This document shows positions 18,582-28,727 of a DNA stretch of 64,000 nt, in pieces. Each line of letters opens with the position of its first letter. Position 1 is the first letter of the stretch. The position numbers and the translations under genes were made by a program. Source of the DNA: an uncultured Winogradskyella sp. (GTDB lineage Bacteria > Bacteroidota > Bacteroidia > Flavobacteriales > Flavobacteriaceae). Below the pieces are notes generated by a model that saw only the letters and a list, made by a program, of their open reading frames with translations, did no database searches and was not told the origin of the DNA. Location of the stretch: the NCBI RefSeq assembly GCF_947495255.1, contig NZ_CANLYI010000009.1:1-64000 (forward strand), read 5' to 3'.

Positions 18582-19421
18582 ATGAAAAACAATATACTAA
18601 TTACCCTTTTTGCAATGACTTTATTTTTTGGATGTAGAGTTCATGAATTATCGGTAAATCAAGATAAACAAAAGAAAGTAATCACTGAAAATATAAATAT
18701 CCCTATTCGTGAGTATTCCATCCAATCTGTTTTATGGCAACAACATGCGGCAGAATATCGTGCATTAACGTATCAGGCTTTTTATTTGGCTCAAATGCGA
18801 TTAAATGATATAATTGCCAATAAAGTGGACTTAAAAAAACCACTAGCAATTGTCACAGATATTGATGAAACGGTGTTGAATAACAGTCCTTATAGCGGTA
18901 AACAAGTTGAATTAGATGAAGACTACAATACCCTAAGATGGACGGAATGGGTAAAGAAGAAAAAAGCAGCAGTAATACCAGGTGCTCTTGATTTTTTTAA
19001 TTATGCGAAAAGTAAGAGTATTGAAGTTTTTTATATTTCTAATAGGTCCATAAATCAAAAAAATGAAACCATTGATAATCTACAAATAATAGGATTTCCT
19101 TTTGCTGATGAAGCACATGTTTTATTAAAAGACAGTCTTAGTGGAAAACAACCAAGAAGACTTCATGTACAAGAAACCCACGAAATTGTATTACTACTTG
19201 GCGATAATTTATCTGATTTCTCAGACGTATTTGAGGAACGTTCTACCATGGAAAGAAATAGAAATGTAGATAGTTTGAAAGCTTTTTTCGGCAAGAAATT
19301 CATTGTATTACCCAATACAATCTATGGCGATTGGGAAACCAAAGGCATTTTAGAAGGAAAACATAATTGGACTAATTTTCAAAAAGATTCTATTAGACAT
19401 CAAAAAATAATATCGTATTAA
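18582..19421 (+). CDS. 5'-nucleotidase / acid phosphatase lipoprotein, e(P4) family
   Basis: A lipoprotein (lipobox FFGC, Cys at residue 18) of 279 residues with a HAD phosphatase domain of the class C, e(P4) type: motif I as DIDETVLNNS, then YISNRS (motif II) and LLGDNLSDF (motif IV). e(P4) proteins sit on the outer membrane and dephosphorylate nucleotides, including NMN, for uptake. Length and motif order fit the family. Expressed from its own dyad promoter, site 5. Confidence 0.92.
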   Translation: MKNNILITLFAMTLFFGCRVHELSVNQDKQKKVITENINIPIREYSIQSVLWQQHAAEYRALTYQAFYLAQMRLNDIIANKVDLKKPLAIVTDIDETVLNNSPYSGKQVELDEDYNTLRWTEWVKKKKAAVIPGALDFFNYAKSKSIEVFYISNRSINQKNETIDNLQIIGFPFADEAHVLLKDSLSGKQPRRLHVQETHEIVLLLGDNLSDFSDVFEERSTMERNRNVDSLKAFFGKKFIVLPNTIYGDWETKGILEGKHNWTNFQKDSIRHQKIISY

Positions 19422-19468
19422 AATAAATTTTATGTTTTATAATTAGCCTTCAAAACACTATTTAAATT

Positions 19469-21187
19469 CTATGGACATAAAGGAAATGCCAGTTTAAAAG
19501 TACTGCCTTCGCAAATTTCACTCATAAAAGCAATAGTACCTTCTAATAAATTAACATAATGTTTTACAATACTTAAACCGAGGCCTGTTCCTTGTATATT
19601 AGTCACATTTTTAGCCCTAAAAAATTTTGTAAACAGATACTTTTGTTCATTTTCAGGAATACCTATACCTCTATCCTCAATTTCTATAAATAAAACATTC
19701 TTTTTTATGAAAGCTGTTATTTGAATATCAGTTTGTGAATATTTTGTAGCATTAGAAATTAGATTTATCAGTATATTTCTCAAAATCTTTTTATCCATAA
19801 AAACTTCAATTGAGTCTTTTTCTACATAATTGATTTTTTGATTTTCTTTAAACATCCAATGCAAATCTTCAATTATATCCTTAATAAGCACTTTTAAGGT
19901 AAAATTTTCCTTACTAGTTGTTACAATACCACGCTCTAGCTTTTCCATAGAGAGGAAGTCGTTCAAAATATTTGTTAGTTGATTTACGGATGATTTAATA
20001 CGTTCAACATGTCGTTCTACTTTGGTAGACTCGTTTAAATCGTTATATTTTTCAATTAAAATAGTTGAAGAAAGAATACTAGTAAGCGGTGTACGAAACT
20101 CATGCGAAGCCATAGAAACAAAAGCACTTTTCATTTCATTAATAATTTTTTCTTGTTGTAATGCTTCTTTTAATTCCTTTGTACGCTCTGCTACAATGCC
20201 TTCTAATTCTTCAGTGTATTTTTGTTTTCTCGATTCTAATTTCTTTCGTTCAGTTATATCTTCACCAGCAATTAGAGTACCTATGTATTTATTATTCTCA
20301 TCTAACAATGTTAAGTTGGTCCAAGACATTAAAGGCATATTATTGTTATTGCACTTTAGGAAACTTTCAAAATTTGGATTTAACAATCCATTTTCATTCT
20401 TTATGTACTTATGCGACAAAATTGAGCCTTTACTATCTGCTAAACTTATAAAATTGTTTAACCAATTTTTTCCTAAAATTTCTATACTATTATATCCAAG
20501 AAGGTCACACCCTTTTTTATTGATTAATTGCACGTTATACTCTGTATCTATCAAGAGAAAAACTACAGGAGCTAGATTAAGATATTCTTGTATTTTTTCT
20601 TTTTCCTTTTGTAAGCTTTTATGTTTTAATTGTAAAATCTCGGCTTTTTTGAGCTCTGAAACATCTATTAATGACACTCTGCAAACGGTACTTTCTGATA
20701 TTTTATTTTTTGTGATTGTGCCTTGAAGTAAGACTGTAAACTCTCCCTTACTTTTGTGTTTCATTTTAATTTCGAAGGAAGGTAATATACCTGTTTCAAA
20801 AGCTTTTCGAAGATTAAAGAATAATGTTCGAGATTCGCCATTTGTTATATATGCAGAAAATGGTTTTCCGATAATATAAGAACGTTCTATACCAAGTAAA
20901 TCACAGGCTGTGAGGTTGCTATTTATTATAATCGCTTTTTCATTTAATACTAAGTAGCCAATTGGTGCAAAATCAAATAAGTCTGTGTATTGGTCACGGA
21001 CTTCCTCTAGCCTATGCTGCGCTTCTCGCAACTCTTCATTTTGCATTTCTAACTCTACTTGATGCACTTCTAATTCGTGAAGCAATGATTTAGATTCCTC
21101 TAAAGTAAGGTTTTGTATGGCTTGCGATCTTTCTCGAATTTTAGCCTCAGCCTTAGCACGTAAATTATGTTCTGCACCACTAGACAT
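19469..21187 (-). CDS. PAS sensor histidine kinase (soluble)
   Basis: 572 residues, no membrane helix. An N-terminal coiled coil (about 1-65, ending ELEMQNEELREAQHRLEEV), PAS domain 1 (about 66-180, FAPIGYLVLNEKAIIINSN), PAS domain 2 (about 200-315), then HisKA with the phospho-acceptor in MASHEFRTPLTS and HATPase with N, G1 (DRGIGIP) and G2 (GTGLGLSI) boxes. No receiver is attached. It begins 4 bases after the stop of the CheB-CheR hybrid, so both come from one transcript, and the hybrid likely supplies signal input. Confidence 0.92.
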   Translation of the reverse strand: MSSGAEHNLRAKAEAKIRERSQAIQNLTLEESKSLLHELEVHQVELEMQNEELREAQHRLEEVRDQYTDLFDFAPIGYLVLNEKAIIINSNLTACDLLGIERSYIIGKPFSAYITNGESRTLFFNLRKAFETGILPSFEIKMKHKSKGEFTVLLQGTITKNKISESTVCRVSLIDVSELKKAEILQLKHKSLQKEKEKIQEYLNLAPVVFLLIDTEYNVQLINKKGCDLLGYNSIEILGKNWLNNFISLADSKGSILSHKYIKNENGLLNPNFESFLKCNNNNMPLMSWTNLTLLDENNKYIGTLIAGEDITERKKLESRKQKYTEELEGIVAERTKELKEALQQEKIINEMKSAFVSMASHEFRTPLTSILSSTILIEKYNDLNESTKVERHVERIKSSVNQLTNILNDFLSMEKLERGIVTTSKENFTLKVLIKDIIEDLHWMFKENQKINYVEKDSIEVFMDKKILRNILINLISNATKYSQTDIQITAFIKKNVLFIEIEDRGIGIPENEQKYLFTKFFRAKNVTNIQGTGLGLSIVKHYVNLLEGTIAFMSEICEGSTFKLAFPLCP

Positions 21188-21191
21188 TTAA

Positions 21192-24155
21192 TTATTTCTT
21201 TTCGGATGATTTTTTTTGAACTTCACTTAATTCTGTAACATCGGTCGAAATACAAGCTATGCCATTAATCTTACCCTTCTCAAACAAAGGTCTAACCGTT
21301 AAATCATGGCGTTTTATACTTCCTCCCAATTCTATGGAAACTGTTTGCCGTATTGGATGGCCTGTATCCAGAACTTTTTTCTTTATTTCCTCAAGTTTCT
21401 TGGTGTCTTTTTCTGAAAAAAAATCTGAATCCGTTTTTCCTTTAAAATTTCTGTATTTCACATCTGGATACATATTAGCAATACTAGTATAACAAAGATT
21501 TTTATCTTGTGTGTATACAACAGTCTTGGTAGATTCTAACAAAAATTCATAGTTTTCTTTAATTTTATTCAGCTCATCCGCCAATGTTTTTTCTTTTGTT
21601 ATATCAACAAAAGTAATAACAACTCCTTCTATTACGTTCTGCGCCGTTCTATACGGCATAATTTGCATTTGATACCAAACACCATCATGACTTTTTACCG
21701 ATGTGGTAAACGGTGTAAGTTTTTCTAGTACATTTTTAACATCAGCCACCAGAGTATCATAATCAAGATTAGAAGATAAATGCTCTACAGGACGTCCTAT
21801 GTCATTTTGAATTAAATTAATAATTTTAGACATAGATGGTGTAAAACGCTTAATTGTCAATTTATCATCCAGAAAAATAGTTCCTATTTCTATACTCGCC
21901 AATAAATTATTCATATCATCATAAGACTGAGCTAATTCATCTATCTTACCTTGTAATTCTGTATTTACAGTAACAATTTCCTCATTTACACTTTGTAGTT
22001 CTTCTTTAGAGGTTTCTAATTCTTCATTAGTGCTTTGTAATTCTTCATTACTAGATTGTAGTTCTTCATTTGACGATTTTAACTCCTCATTAGCAACTTC
22101 TAATTGTTCTATAGTAGATCTTAGGAATTCTTTAGTGGTATCAAGTTCTTGTTGTAATGCATTTACTTCTGAAACATTTTCGATTTCTTTCTTTTTGTCA
22201 TTAGCAGAATTTTCGGTAATTGTATCAATATCTTCAAAAATAATCATGAGATAGCCATTATCATTTAAAGATTGACTTAATGGTCTTGAGGTAAGCTTAA
22301 TGGTTTGATAGTAACCATCTGTTTTTACTTTTATATTGGCAGAAACTTCAATTTTTTGACTTTTTCGAGCTTTCAAAATAATAGTTTGCAATTTAGTTTT
22401 AAGACCATCTCTTGCCATATCAACAATATTCAAACTGGCTTCACCTGGAGATGGTTGCAAATATTTCCCAGTGTTACCCGAAAAATAAACAGCATCCCCT
22501 TTATTATCAATAATTGCACAAGCAGGAGCATAATTTGAAAGTAAAAGGCGTTCTGTTATTATAGCCAAATTATCTTGCTGAACTTTTTTAAGTATTGGGA
22601 CTGATGCCGTTTTTATAGTTGGTAATTGATCTTGAAAGTTAAATCCTAATTGCGGCATTTTATCAGATTGAAGGTTTTTTCGTTTAAAAAATTTATTTTT
22701 GCGATCAATGACTTCAAATGCATCGGCATATTCTCCAAGAGACTCTGAACTTCCTAAAAATAAAACACCTTCATTTATTAAAGCATAATGAAAAATAGAG
22801 AATACCTTTTTCTGTGCTTCAATATTTAAATAAATCAATAGATTTCTACAACTAATCATATCTAATTTTGAGAATGGTGGATCCTTCATTAGATTATGTT
22901 CTGCAAAGACTATTTGGTCTCGTATTTTTTTTTTAATACAGTAGCTTTGTCCTTCAACATGAAAATAAGAATGTAATCGATGTTTCTCCACATCGGTTAC
23001 TATAGTATCGGGATAAACACCTAAACGAGCAATAGATATAGCCCTTTCATCTATATCTGATGCGAAAATCTGTAATTTTATATTCTTATTTTGTTTAGAA
23101 ATGACTTCGTCAAAAATAATAGCAGTAGAATAAGCTTCTTCACCTGTAGAACATCCCGGAATCCATATTCTTATAGTATCGCCATTAGATTTGTTTTCGA
23201 TAATTTTTGGTACGACCTCTTTTTCTAAAATCTCGAAGGGTTCTTTATCTCTAAAAAAACTGGTTACTCCAATAAGTAATTCGTTAAATAGTTTTATAGT
23301 TTCTTCTGTATTTTTCTGTAGGTATTTAATATAGTCTTCCAACTTGGCTATTTGGTTAATAGCCATTCGTTTTTCAACGCGACGTATCACTGTACTATCT
23401 TTATAATCACCAAAATTACATCCCGTTTCATTACGTATGAGAATAAAAATTTTTTCTAATTGATCTTTGGTTTTAATGATTTCTACTGGCTTCTCTAAGG
23501 GTTTTAAATTTCTATTTTCAGAATATTTTATGAGCAGTTTTGGTATTTCTTTTATTGGTAATATAAAATCTTGCACACCAGCATTTATAGCACTGCGAGG
23601 CATTCCATCATATTGGGCATTTTCAGGATCTTGCACTATAGTTAGACCTCCATGACCTTTAATATCTTTTAGTCCCATAGTGCCTTCTGTACCTGTACCA
23701 GACAATATAATACCAACAGCACGTACACCTTGATCATTTGCTAATGAACGTTGAAAAAAATCAATTGGTTTTCTAAATCCTCTAGGTAAAGAAGGCTCCA
23801 ATAAGTGAAGAATGCCATTAAATATAGCCATGTCTTTATTTGGTGGAATAATATAAACATGATCTTTTAAGACTTCTGTATGATCTTTTACTTCACTTAT
23901 TTGTATTTTAGTGTACTTTTTAAGCAAGTCCACCATTAGGCTTTTATGTGTAGGATCTAAGTGTTGCACAATTACAAATGCCATTCCTGGTGCATCAGGT
24001 AATTCTAAAAAAAAAGTTTTCAAGGCTTCTAAACCACCAGCAGATGCACCAATCCCAACAATAAGAAATGCATCCTCTTTTTTAAGTATTGTCTTTTTTA
24101 TTGATGCCACTTTTTTCGTTGTAGCTTTTGGCGATGACGTTTTTCTTTTTGCCAT
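21192..24155 (-). CDS. CheB-CheR-PAS hybrid signalling protein
   Basis: 987 residues. Order: basic linker (1-25); CheB methylesterase-like domain (about 30-215, Ser in GASAGG, His in VQHLDPTHKS); CheR methyltransferase-like domain (about 225-485, SAM motif GCSTGEEAY and FASDIDE); a PAS-like region; a long coiled coil rich in EELQSSNEELQ repeats (about 660-745); and two C-terminal PAS domains (about 755-860 and 865-980). No kinase domain is present; the kinase is the next gene. In the CheB part, the place of the catalytic Asp (NDG in E. coli) reads TEG, Asp to Glu. Such hybrids occur with light, stress and biofilm kinases in many bacteria. No dyad promoter was found upstream. Confidence 0.92.
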   Translation of the reverse strand: MAKRKTSSPKATTKKVASIKKTILKKEDAFLIVGIGASAGGLEALKTFFLELPDAPGMAFVIVQHLDPTHKSLMVDLLKKYTKIQISEVKDHTEVLKDHVYIIPPNKDMAIFNGILHLLEPSLPRGFRKPIDFFQRSLANDQGVRAVGIILSGTGTEGTMGLKDIKGHGGLTIVQDPENAQYDGMPRSAINAGVQDFILPIKEIPKLLIKYSENRNLKPLEKPVEIIKTKDQLEKIFILIRNETGCNFGDYKDSTVIRRVEKRMAINQIAKLEDYIKYLQKNTEETIKLFNELLIGVTSFFRDKEPFEILEKEVVPKIIENKSNGDTIRIWIPGCSTGEEAYSTAIIFDEVISKQNKNIKLQIFASDIDERAISIARLGVYPDTIVTDVEKHRLHSYFHVEGQSYCIKKKIRDQIVFAEHNLMKDPPFSKLDMISCRNLLIYLNIEAQKKVFSIFHYALINEGVLFLGSSESLGEYADAFEVIDRKNKFFKRKNLQSDKMPQLGFNFQDQLPTIKTASVPILKKVQQDNLAIITERLLLSNYAPACAIIDNKGDAVYFSGNTGKYLQPSPGEASLNIVDMARDGLKTKLQTIILKARKSQKIEVSANIKVKTDGYYQTIKLTSRPLSQSLNDNGYLMIIFEDIDTITENSANDKKKEIENVSEVNALQQELDTTKEFLRSTIEQLEVANEELKSSNEELQSSNEELQSTNEELETSKEELQSVNEEIVTVNTELQGKIDELAQSYDDMNNLLASIEIGTIFLDDKLTIKRFTPSMSKIINLIQNDIGRPVEHLSSNLDYDTLVADVKNVLEKLTPFTTSVKSHDGVWYQMQIMPYRTAQNVIEGVVITFVDITKEKTLADELNKIKENYEFLLESTKTVVYTQDKNLCYTSIANMYPDVKYRNFKGKTDSDFFSEKDTKKLEEIKKKVLDTGHPIRQTVSIELGGSIKRHDLTVRPLFEKGKINGIACISTDVTELSEVQKKSSEKK

Positions 24156-24400
24156 GAAATAGTTTTCGTTATAAAGATAAAAGATTGTGCAAATTACATT
24201 TTTACAATATAATAAATATACTTCTTCTGTATTTAAAAATCATATTAATTGGTTACAACAAGACTAAATAGTGCATATTGGCACTAATAAATACATTCAA
24301 GAACAATATTGGCAATATTGATTTTTGTTGCTTTAATTTTAATGCAAAGGTTTCATTATACTTTTAATCACCTAACGTGAATAAGTAAGACTTTATACAT

Positions 24401-24886
24401 CTAAGATTTATCTTTAGACTCATACAATCCTGGATAAAATTGTCTTATAAAATCATTTCGAGAAGAATCCATCCTCTTTATCATTTTATCCAATTCCGTA
24501 TTCTGATTTTGCCAATTTTTAAAAAAATAATCTTCCTTAAAAAAATCATCCATAAAAAGGGAATCATTTTCAGGAAAAAAGGAAAAATTACCTTTCCAAT
24601 TAAAAGATGCATTTTTATCAACATAATTTTTAAAAGAATCCATGATGCTGTCTAAATTTACTCTCAAAGAATCACCCTTAATATTTGAATAAGAGTAAGA
24701 ATATATAGAATCATACTTTACAAGATTTCCAAACTCATCATATTGCTTTTTAACATCCCACGTTTCTATAGGCTTAATAGTATCTTGCTCTTGTTTATTT
24801 GATTGTTGCGTTTCTTTTTCCTTATTTTCTTGGCTGTTACAGCCTATTATAGATAATACAAATAGTAAATAAATCAAGTTTTTCAT
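24401..24886 (-). CDS. Hypothetical lipoprotein, charged
   Basis: 161 residues. Lipobox IIGC (Cys at 16), then a Glu/Gln/Lys-rich linker, and a C-terminal half rich in Asp, Phe and Lys (DFFKEDYFFKNWQNQN). No family recognised. It follows the small lipoprotein at 24904 by 17 bases on the same strand, so it is second in that operon, driven by dyad site 6. Confidence 0.7.
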   Translation of the reverse strand: MKNLIYLLFVLSIIGCNSQENKEKETQQSNKQEQDTIKPIETWDVKKQYDEFGNLVKYDSIYSYSYSNIKGDSLRVNLDSIMDSFKNYVDKNASFNWKGNFSFFPENDSLFMDDFFKEDYFFKNWQNQNTELDKMIKRMDSSRNDFIRQFYPGLYESKDKS

Positions 24887-24903
24887 AATTAAAAAGTTTA
24901 TAA

Positions 24904-25299
24904 TTAATTTCGTCGTGTCCTTGCAGTATTAGTTCGTCTTGAAGTTCTTGTATTACTCCGCACATTATTCTCATTGTGATATGTTCTAATATTATCACCT
25001 CTATAATCTTTTACACGTACATATTTACTTCGATTTAGATTTATATTATGATATCGAGATGGCAGTACTTTTACACGCATCCATACTCCATTGTTTAGAT
25101 ATAGATAATTACTAAGGGTTAAATCGTAATAGATTGAATATTCTGGGAAGTACACATACCTAACCATCTCTACTCTATTTGGATAAAACCAAGGTGGTGG
25201 AGACTCAAATCTCGAAGATAGAACGACAGGACCACAGCTTTCTAAAATCAAGGCACTCATTAATATGAGTAATAGCGCTATATAATTTCTTTTTTTCAT
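24904..25299 (-). CDS. Hypothetical lipoprotein with Arg/Asn-rich tail
   Basis: 131 residues. Signal with lipobox ILESC (Cys at 22). The mature part starts GPVVLSSRFESPPPWFYPN, has a Tyr-rich core (YFPEYSIYYDLTLSNYLYLNNGVWM) and ends in a basic tail (NTRTSRRTNTARTRRN). The pattern with YYxx and WM(K/R)V resembles small outer-membrane-associated lipoproteins of flavobacteria, without a named function. Minus-strand promoter from dyad site 6 (-7 TTCCTTTA at 25331-25324, one mismatch). Confidence 0.7.
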   Translation of the reverse strand: MKKRNYIALLLILMSALILESCGPVVLSSRFESPPPWFYPNRVEMVRYVYFPEYSIYYDLTLSNYLYLNNGVWMRVKVLPSRYHNINLNRSKYVRVKDYRGDNIRTYHNENNVRSNTRTSRRTNTARTRRN

Positions 25300-25354
25300 A
25301 ACCGTAATATTTATAAATTATTATAAAGGAATCAAACAAACAAGACATCCCAAA

Positions 25355-25366
25355 TGACCTGCGTCA
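25355..25366. promoter_or_regulatory. Dyad site 6, TGACCTGCGTCA, bidirectional promoter
   Basis: Flanked as AAATGACC..GTCATTTT. Plus strand: perfect -7 TAGCTTTG at 25390-25397, exactly 35 bases from the dyad start, for the AhpD-like gene. Minus strand: TTCCTTTA (25331-25324), at 35, with one mismatch (T for A), for the two lipoproteins. Confidence 0.8.
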
Positions 25367-25432
25367 TTTTGAGAGTAATTGTTTTAAAATAGCTTTGATA
25401 AAAACAAAACGTAGTCATTAAAAATTTGAGTT

Positions 25433-25783
25433 ATGATAAAAGATTATTCTAAAAACTATAACAATCTCACCAAATTAATGAGTGAATTGGCGACTAAGCT
25501 GCCTGAAACAATGAAAGGGTTTAATGACCTACATAAAGCCAGTATTTCAGACGGTATCTTACCTTCTAAAACAAAAGAACTTATTGCGCTAGGTATTGCT
25601 ATTACTGTACGTTGCGATGGCTGTATAGCTTTTCATGTACACGATGCGTTAAAAGCAGGTGCTAGCTCTGAAGAAATTATGGAAACTATAAGCGTTGCTA
25701 TACTTATGGGTGGAGGTCCAGCTCTTGTGTATGGATGCCAAGCTATGGAAGCATTAGAGCAATTTATTGTTTTAGAACAGTAA
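25433..25783 (+). CDS. AhpD-like carboxymuconolactone decarboxylase-family protein
   Basis: 116 residues, the size of single-domain CMD proteins. It has the redox-active pair and His of the family as RCDGCIAFHVHDA (C-x2-C-x3-H). AhpD-type proteins are disulfide reductases that regenerate peroxiredoxins; many small members have unproven substrates. It leads a probable operon with FtsH (62-base gap) under dyad site 6. Confidence 0.92.
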   Translation: MIKDYSKNYNNLTKLMSELATKLPETMKGFNDLHKASISDGILPSKTKELIALGIAITVRCDGCIAFHVHDALKAGASSEEIMETISVAILMGGGPALVYGCQAMEALEQFIVLEQ

Positions 25784-25845
25784 TACATAAATCTAAAAAC
25801 AGTACAGCGCTAAAAACATTTGATTTCTAAATAATTAAAGTCCTA

Positions 25846-27786
25846 ATGGCAACCAATAAAAATAGTGATAAGAATAACAAATTACCAAAGAGGTTTAATC
25901 CTTATTGGATTTACGCCTTGCTTCTACTTTTTATAATTACCACATTTTTTTTTAACCCAACTTCTACCGCCGAAGAGATTAGCTGGTTACAATTTGAACA
26001 AAACATTTTAAAAGAACAAGATGTTGAAAAAATTGTAATTCTTAATAAAGAGATTGCTGAAATTTATATAAAACAAGAGAAACTAGAAGACGATGAAGAC
26101 AAATCAATTTCTAAAAATATAATAACAGGAGAAACCAGACCTCAATATTACATACAAATAGGCGCCGTAGAAAGTTTTGAAAACAAGCTTGAAAATGCCC
26201 AGCAACATTATACATCAGAAGAAAAAATTGAAATTAAATATGAATCAAGACTAAACTGGTTAGATACATTTTTATGGATTTTACCATTTGCTTTAATTTT
26301 AGTTTTCTGGTTACTAATAATAAAACGAATGGGAGCTGGTGGTGTGGGTGGAAAGATGTTCAATTTTGGAAAATCAACCGCAAAATTATCTAATATAGAT
26401 ACAAAAAGCAAAGTAACATTTCAAGATGTTGCAGGTTTGAAAGAAGCTAAAATTGAAATGATGGAAATTTTAGATTTTCTAAAAAATCCTGAAAACTACA
26501 CCAAACTTGGTGCCAAAATACCCAAAGGAATATTATTAGTAGGACCTCCAGGAACAGGAAAAACCCTATTGGCAAGAGCAATTGCAGGAGAAGCTAGAGT
26601 TCCTTTTTTTTCTATGTCTGGATCAGAGTTTGTAGAAATGTTTGTTGGTGTAGGCGCATCAAGAGTTAGAGACCTCTTTAAGCAAGCTAAAGAAAAAGCC
26701 CCAAGTATTGTGTTTATAGATGAAATAGATGCCGTTGGACGATCTAGAGATAAAATAAACGCCTTTCAATCTAACGACGAAAGAGAAAATACACTTAACC
26801 AATTATTAGCCGAATTAGATGGATTTGGTACTAATACAGGTGTTATTGTTTTAGCAGCTACCAACAGAGCTGATATTTTAGACAAAGCTTTGCTTAGAGC
26901 CGGAAGATTTGACAGGCATATCTATCTAGAATTACCCACAAAAGAAGAACGGATTGAAATTTTTAATGTCCATCTCAAACTCATTAAAAAAGAAGACAAT
27001 GTTGATGTAGCAATGTTAGCCTCATTAACTCCAGGATTTTCTGGAGCTGATATTGCAAATATTTGTAATGAAGCCGCATTAATTGCTGCCAGAAAGAAGA
27101 AGAAAAAGGTTGATCAGGAAGATTTTAACCAAGCTAGAGATCGTATTGTTGGTGGTTTAGAACGGAAAAGTAAAATAATTTCTGCTAAAGAAAAAGAAAT
27201 TGTAGCACATCATGAAGCTGGCCATGCAGTTGCGAGTTGGCATTTAGAGCATGTTGAGGCTTTAGTTAAAGTATCCATTATTCCTAGAGGGAAATCTTTA
27301 GGCGCTGCATGGTATTTACCAGAAGAACGGCAAATTGTAACCAAATCCCAATTTATGGATCAGATGTGCTCAGCATTAGGCGGACGAGCAGCAGAAGAAA
27401 TTATTTTCAATGAAATTTCTTCTGGCGCATTAGATGATTTAGAAAAAGTAACAAAGCAAGCCTATAACATGGTGGCTTATTTTGGACTTGACGAAGAAGT
27501 TGGACCTATCAGTTTTTATGATTCTACAGGACTTTACGATAGAATTTTAGGAAAACCCTATAGTGAAAATATGGGAAAACTAATTGACACTGAAGTACAA
27601 AATCTAATAACAACACAGTATAAAAGAGTTAAAGAGATTTTAACTACACACAAAAATGAATTACAAGAATTGGCGCAACTATTATTAGTAAAAGAAGTAG
27701 CAGACAAAGACGATTTAGAAAAAATATTAGGAAAACGGAAGGAAAACAAAGTGCTATTCAATACATCAAAACTAAAAATTACTTAA
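25846..27786 (+). CDS. ftsH: ATP-dependent zinc metalloprotease FtsH
   Basis: 646 residues. Two N-terminal membrane helices (about 17-35 and 138-160) flank a periplasmic domain; the AAA+ domain has Walker A GPPGTGKT and Walker B IVFIDEID with the second region of homology ([21 protein letters not shown]); the M41 protease has HHEAGH. FtsH degrades misfolded membrane proteins and short-lived regulators. Its place in a stress operon suggests a second, inducible FtsH rather than the housekeeping copy; that copy is not in the window. The plus-strand promoter would be site 6, through the AhpD-like gene. Confidence 0.95.
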   Translation: MATNKNSDKNNKLPKRFNPYWIYALLLLFIITTFFFNPTSTAEEISWLQFEQNILKEQDVEKIVILNKEIAEIYIKQEKLEDDEDKSISKNIITGETRPQYYIQIGAVESFENKLENAQQHYTSEEKIEIKYESRLNWLDTFLWILPFALILVFWLLIIKRMGAGGVGGKMFNFGKSTAKLSNIDTKSKVTFQDVAGLKEAKIEMMEILDFLKNPENYTKLGAKIPKGILLVGPPGTGKTLLARAIAGEARVPFFSMSGSEFVEMFVGVGASRVRDLFKQAKEKAPSIVFIDEIDAVGRSRDKINAFQSNDERENTLNQLLAELDGFGTNTGVIVLAATNRADILDKALLRAGRFDRHIYLELPTKEERIEIFNVHLKLIKKEDNVDVAMLASLTPGFSGADIANICNEAALIAARKKKKKVDQEDFNQARDRIVGGLERKSKIISAKEKEIVAHHEAGHAVASWHLEHVEALVKVSIIPRGKSLGAAWYLPEERQIVTKSQFMDQMCSALGGRAAEEIIFNEISSGALDDLEKVTKQAYNMVAYFGLDEEVGPISFYDSTGLYDRILGKPYSENMGKLIDTEVQNLITTQYKRVKEILTTHKNELQELAQLLLVKEVADKDDLEKILGKRKENKVLFNTSKLKIT

Positions 27787-27797
27787 TCAAACATATC

Positions 27798-28184
27798 ATG
27801 GAAACACAAGTTATTTATAATACAGATTTACATTTTGAACATAAGTTATGGCAAAGAGAACTTACTTTTTGGGAAGACGAACTTAAATCATTTAACAATA
27901 GATTAAGTGAATTAGTAACAAGGTGGACAGATAAAAAAATTCTAGCGCAATTAGATTATTATCAAAATCAGTTTATACTGCATGGCACAGTTATAGACAA
28001 ATTGCAAGAAAATATTACCATGCACGAAGTTAATATGAGTGCACACTACAAAAAAGATGAAGACGTACTCAACTATTCATTTGTAAAAAAACACATTGAA
28101 TTTAGAAATAAAATGGAAACACAAAGACATATTTATAGTGAATTAAAAAAGGATTTTTTTCGATTTATAAGCAAGTATATGTAA
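27798..28184 (+). CDS. Hypothetical helical protein, 128 residues
   Basis: No signal or membrane helix. The composition (many Glu, Lys, His, Gln) and heptad-like spacing (LTFWEDELKSFNNRLSELV, DKKILAQLDYYQNQF) suggest a helical coiled coil. It begins 11 bases after the FtsH stop, so it belongs to that operon. No family recognised. Confidence 0.65.
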   Translation: METQVIYNTDLHFEHKLWQRELTFWEDELKSFNNRLSELVTRWTDKKILAQLDYYQNQFILHGTVIDKLQENITMHEVNMSAHYKKDEDVLNYSFVKKHIEFRNKMETQRHIYSELKKDFFRFISKYM

Positions 28185-28229
28185 CAAGAAAAATAACTCA
28201 AAAACAAATGTTTAACAAAACTATCAATT

Positions 28230-28613
28230 ATGAAAAAAATAGCTTTTTTATTAATAACAATAATATTTACATTTTCACTTCAATCATGTAAATGTGATGA
28301 TGACAATACTACTATTACGCCTCAATCTGAATTTGCAGGAGAGTGGAATGGAACATATTCAGGAGATTTAAACGGAATTTGGGTTGCAACTATTTCAAAT
28401 TCAGGAATTGTAAGCGGAACAGTAACAACAAGTTTTGGCGAATCAGGTAGTCTAAGTGGATCGGTAACAGTAGAAGGATTATTTACTGCTACAGCTGGTT
28501 ATACTGAAGGCGATAGCAATTTTATTGGGAATTTAGATGGTAATACGGCCTCTGGAACTTGGCAAGATAACACATCAGACCTAAACGGAACTTGGGAAGG
28601 CCAGAGAGATTAG
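28230..28613 (+). CDS. Small lipoprotein, beta-rich
   Basis: 127 residues with lipobox LQSC (Cys at 20), then an acidic linker CKCDDDNTT and a repeated Gly/Ser/Thr beta pattern (GEWNGTYSGDLNGIW, GNLDGNTASGTWQDN, LNGTWEGQ). The WNGTY and GTWEG motifs resemble lipocalin-like or beta-barrel lipoproteins of Bacteroidetes. It lies 45 bases after the previous gene, likely the same operon. Confidence 0.68.
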   Translation: MKKIAFLLITIIFTFSLQSCKCDDDNTTITPQSEFAGEWNGTYSGDLNGIWVATISNSGIVSGTVTTSFGESGSLSGSVTVEGLFTATAGYTEGDSNFIGNLDGNTASGTWQDNTSDLNGTWEGQRD

Positions 28614-28727
28614 ATCTTAAACCTGATTGCATACTTTTTATGTCTTCTGTTTTTAAATGATTTTACAAATAATAAAAGAATAAAATGAGGTATTAGTAGT
28701 AGTAGTAACATTTTAAATATAGAAATT

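Noticed and set aside
20022..20726. 234-residue plus-strand frame inside the PAS kinase gene
   Set aside because: Antisense shadow of the minus-strand kinase; no domain and Phe/Ser-rich as expected from reversed codons.
24156..24400. Dyad promoter for the CheB-CheR hybrid
   Set aside because: A -7-like TATCTTTA exists on the minus strand (24179-24172), but no TGA-N6-TCA is found at the required distance.
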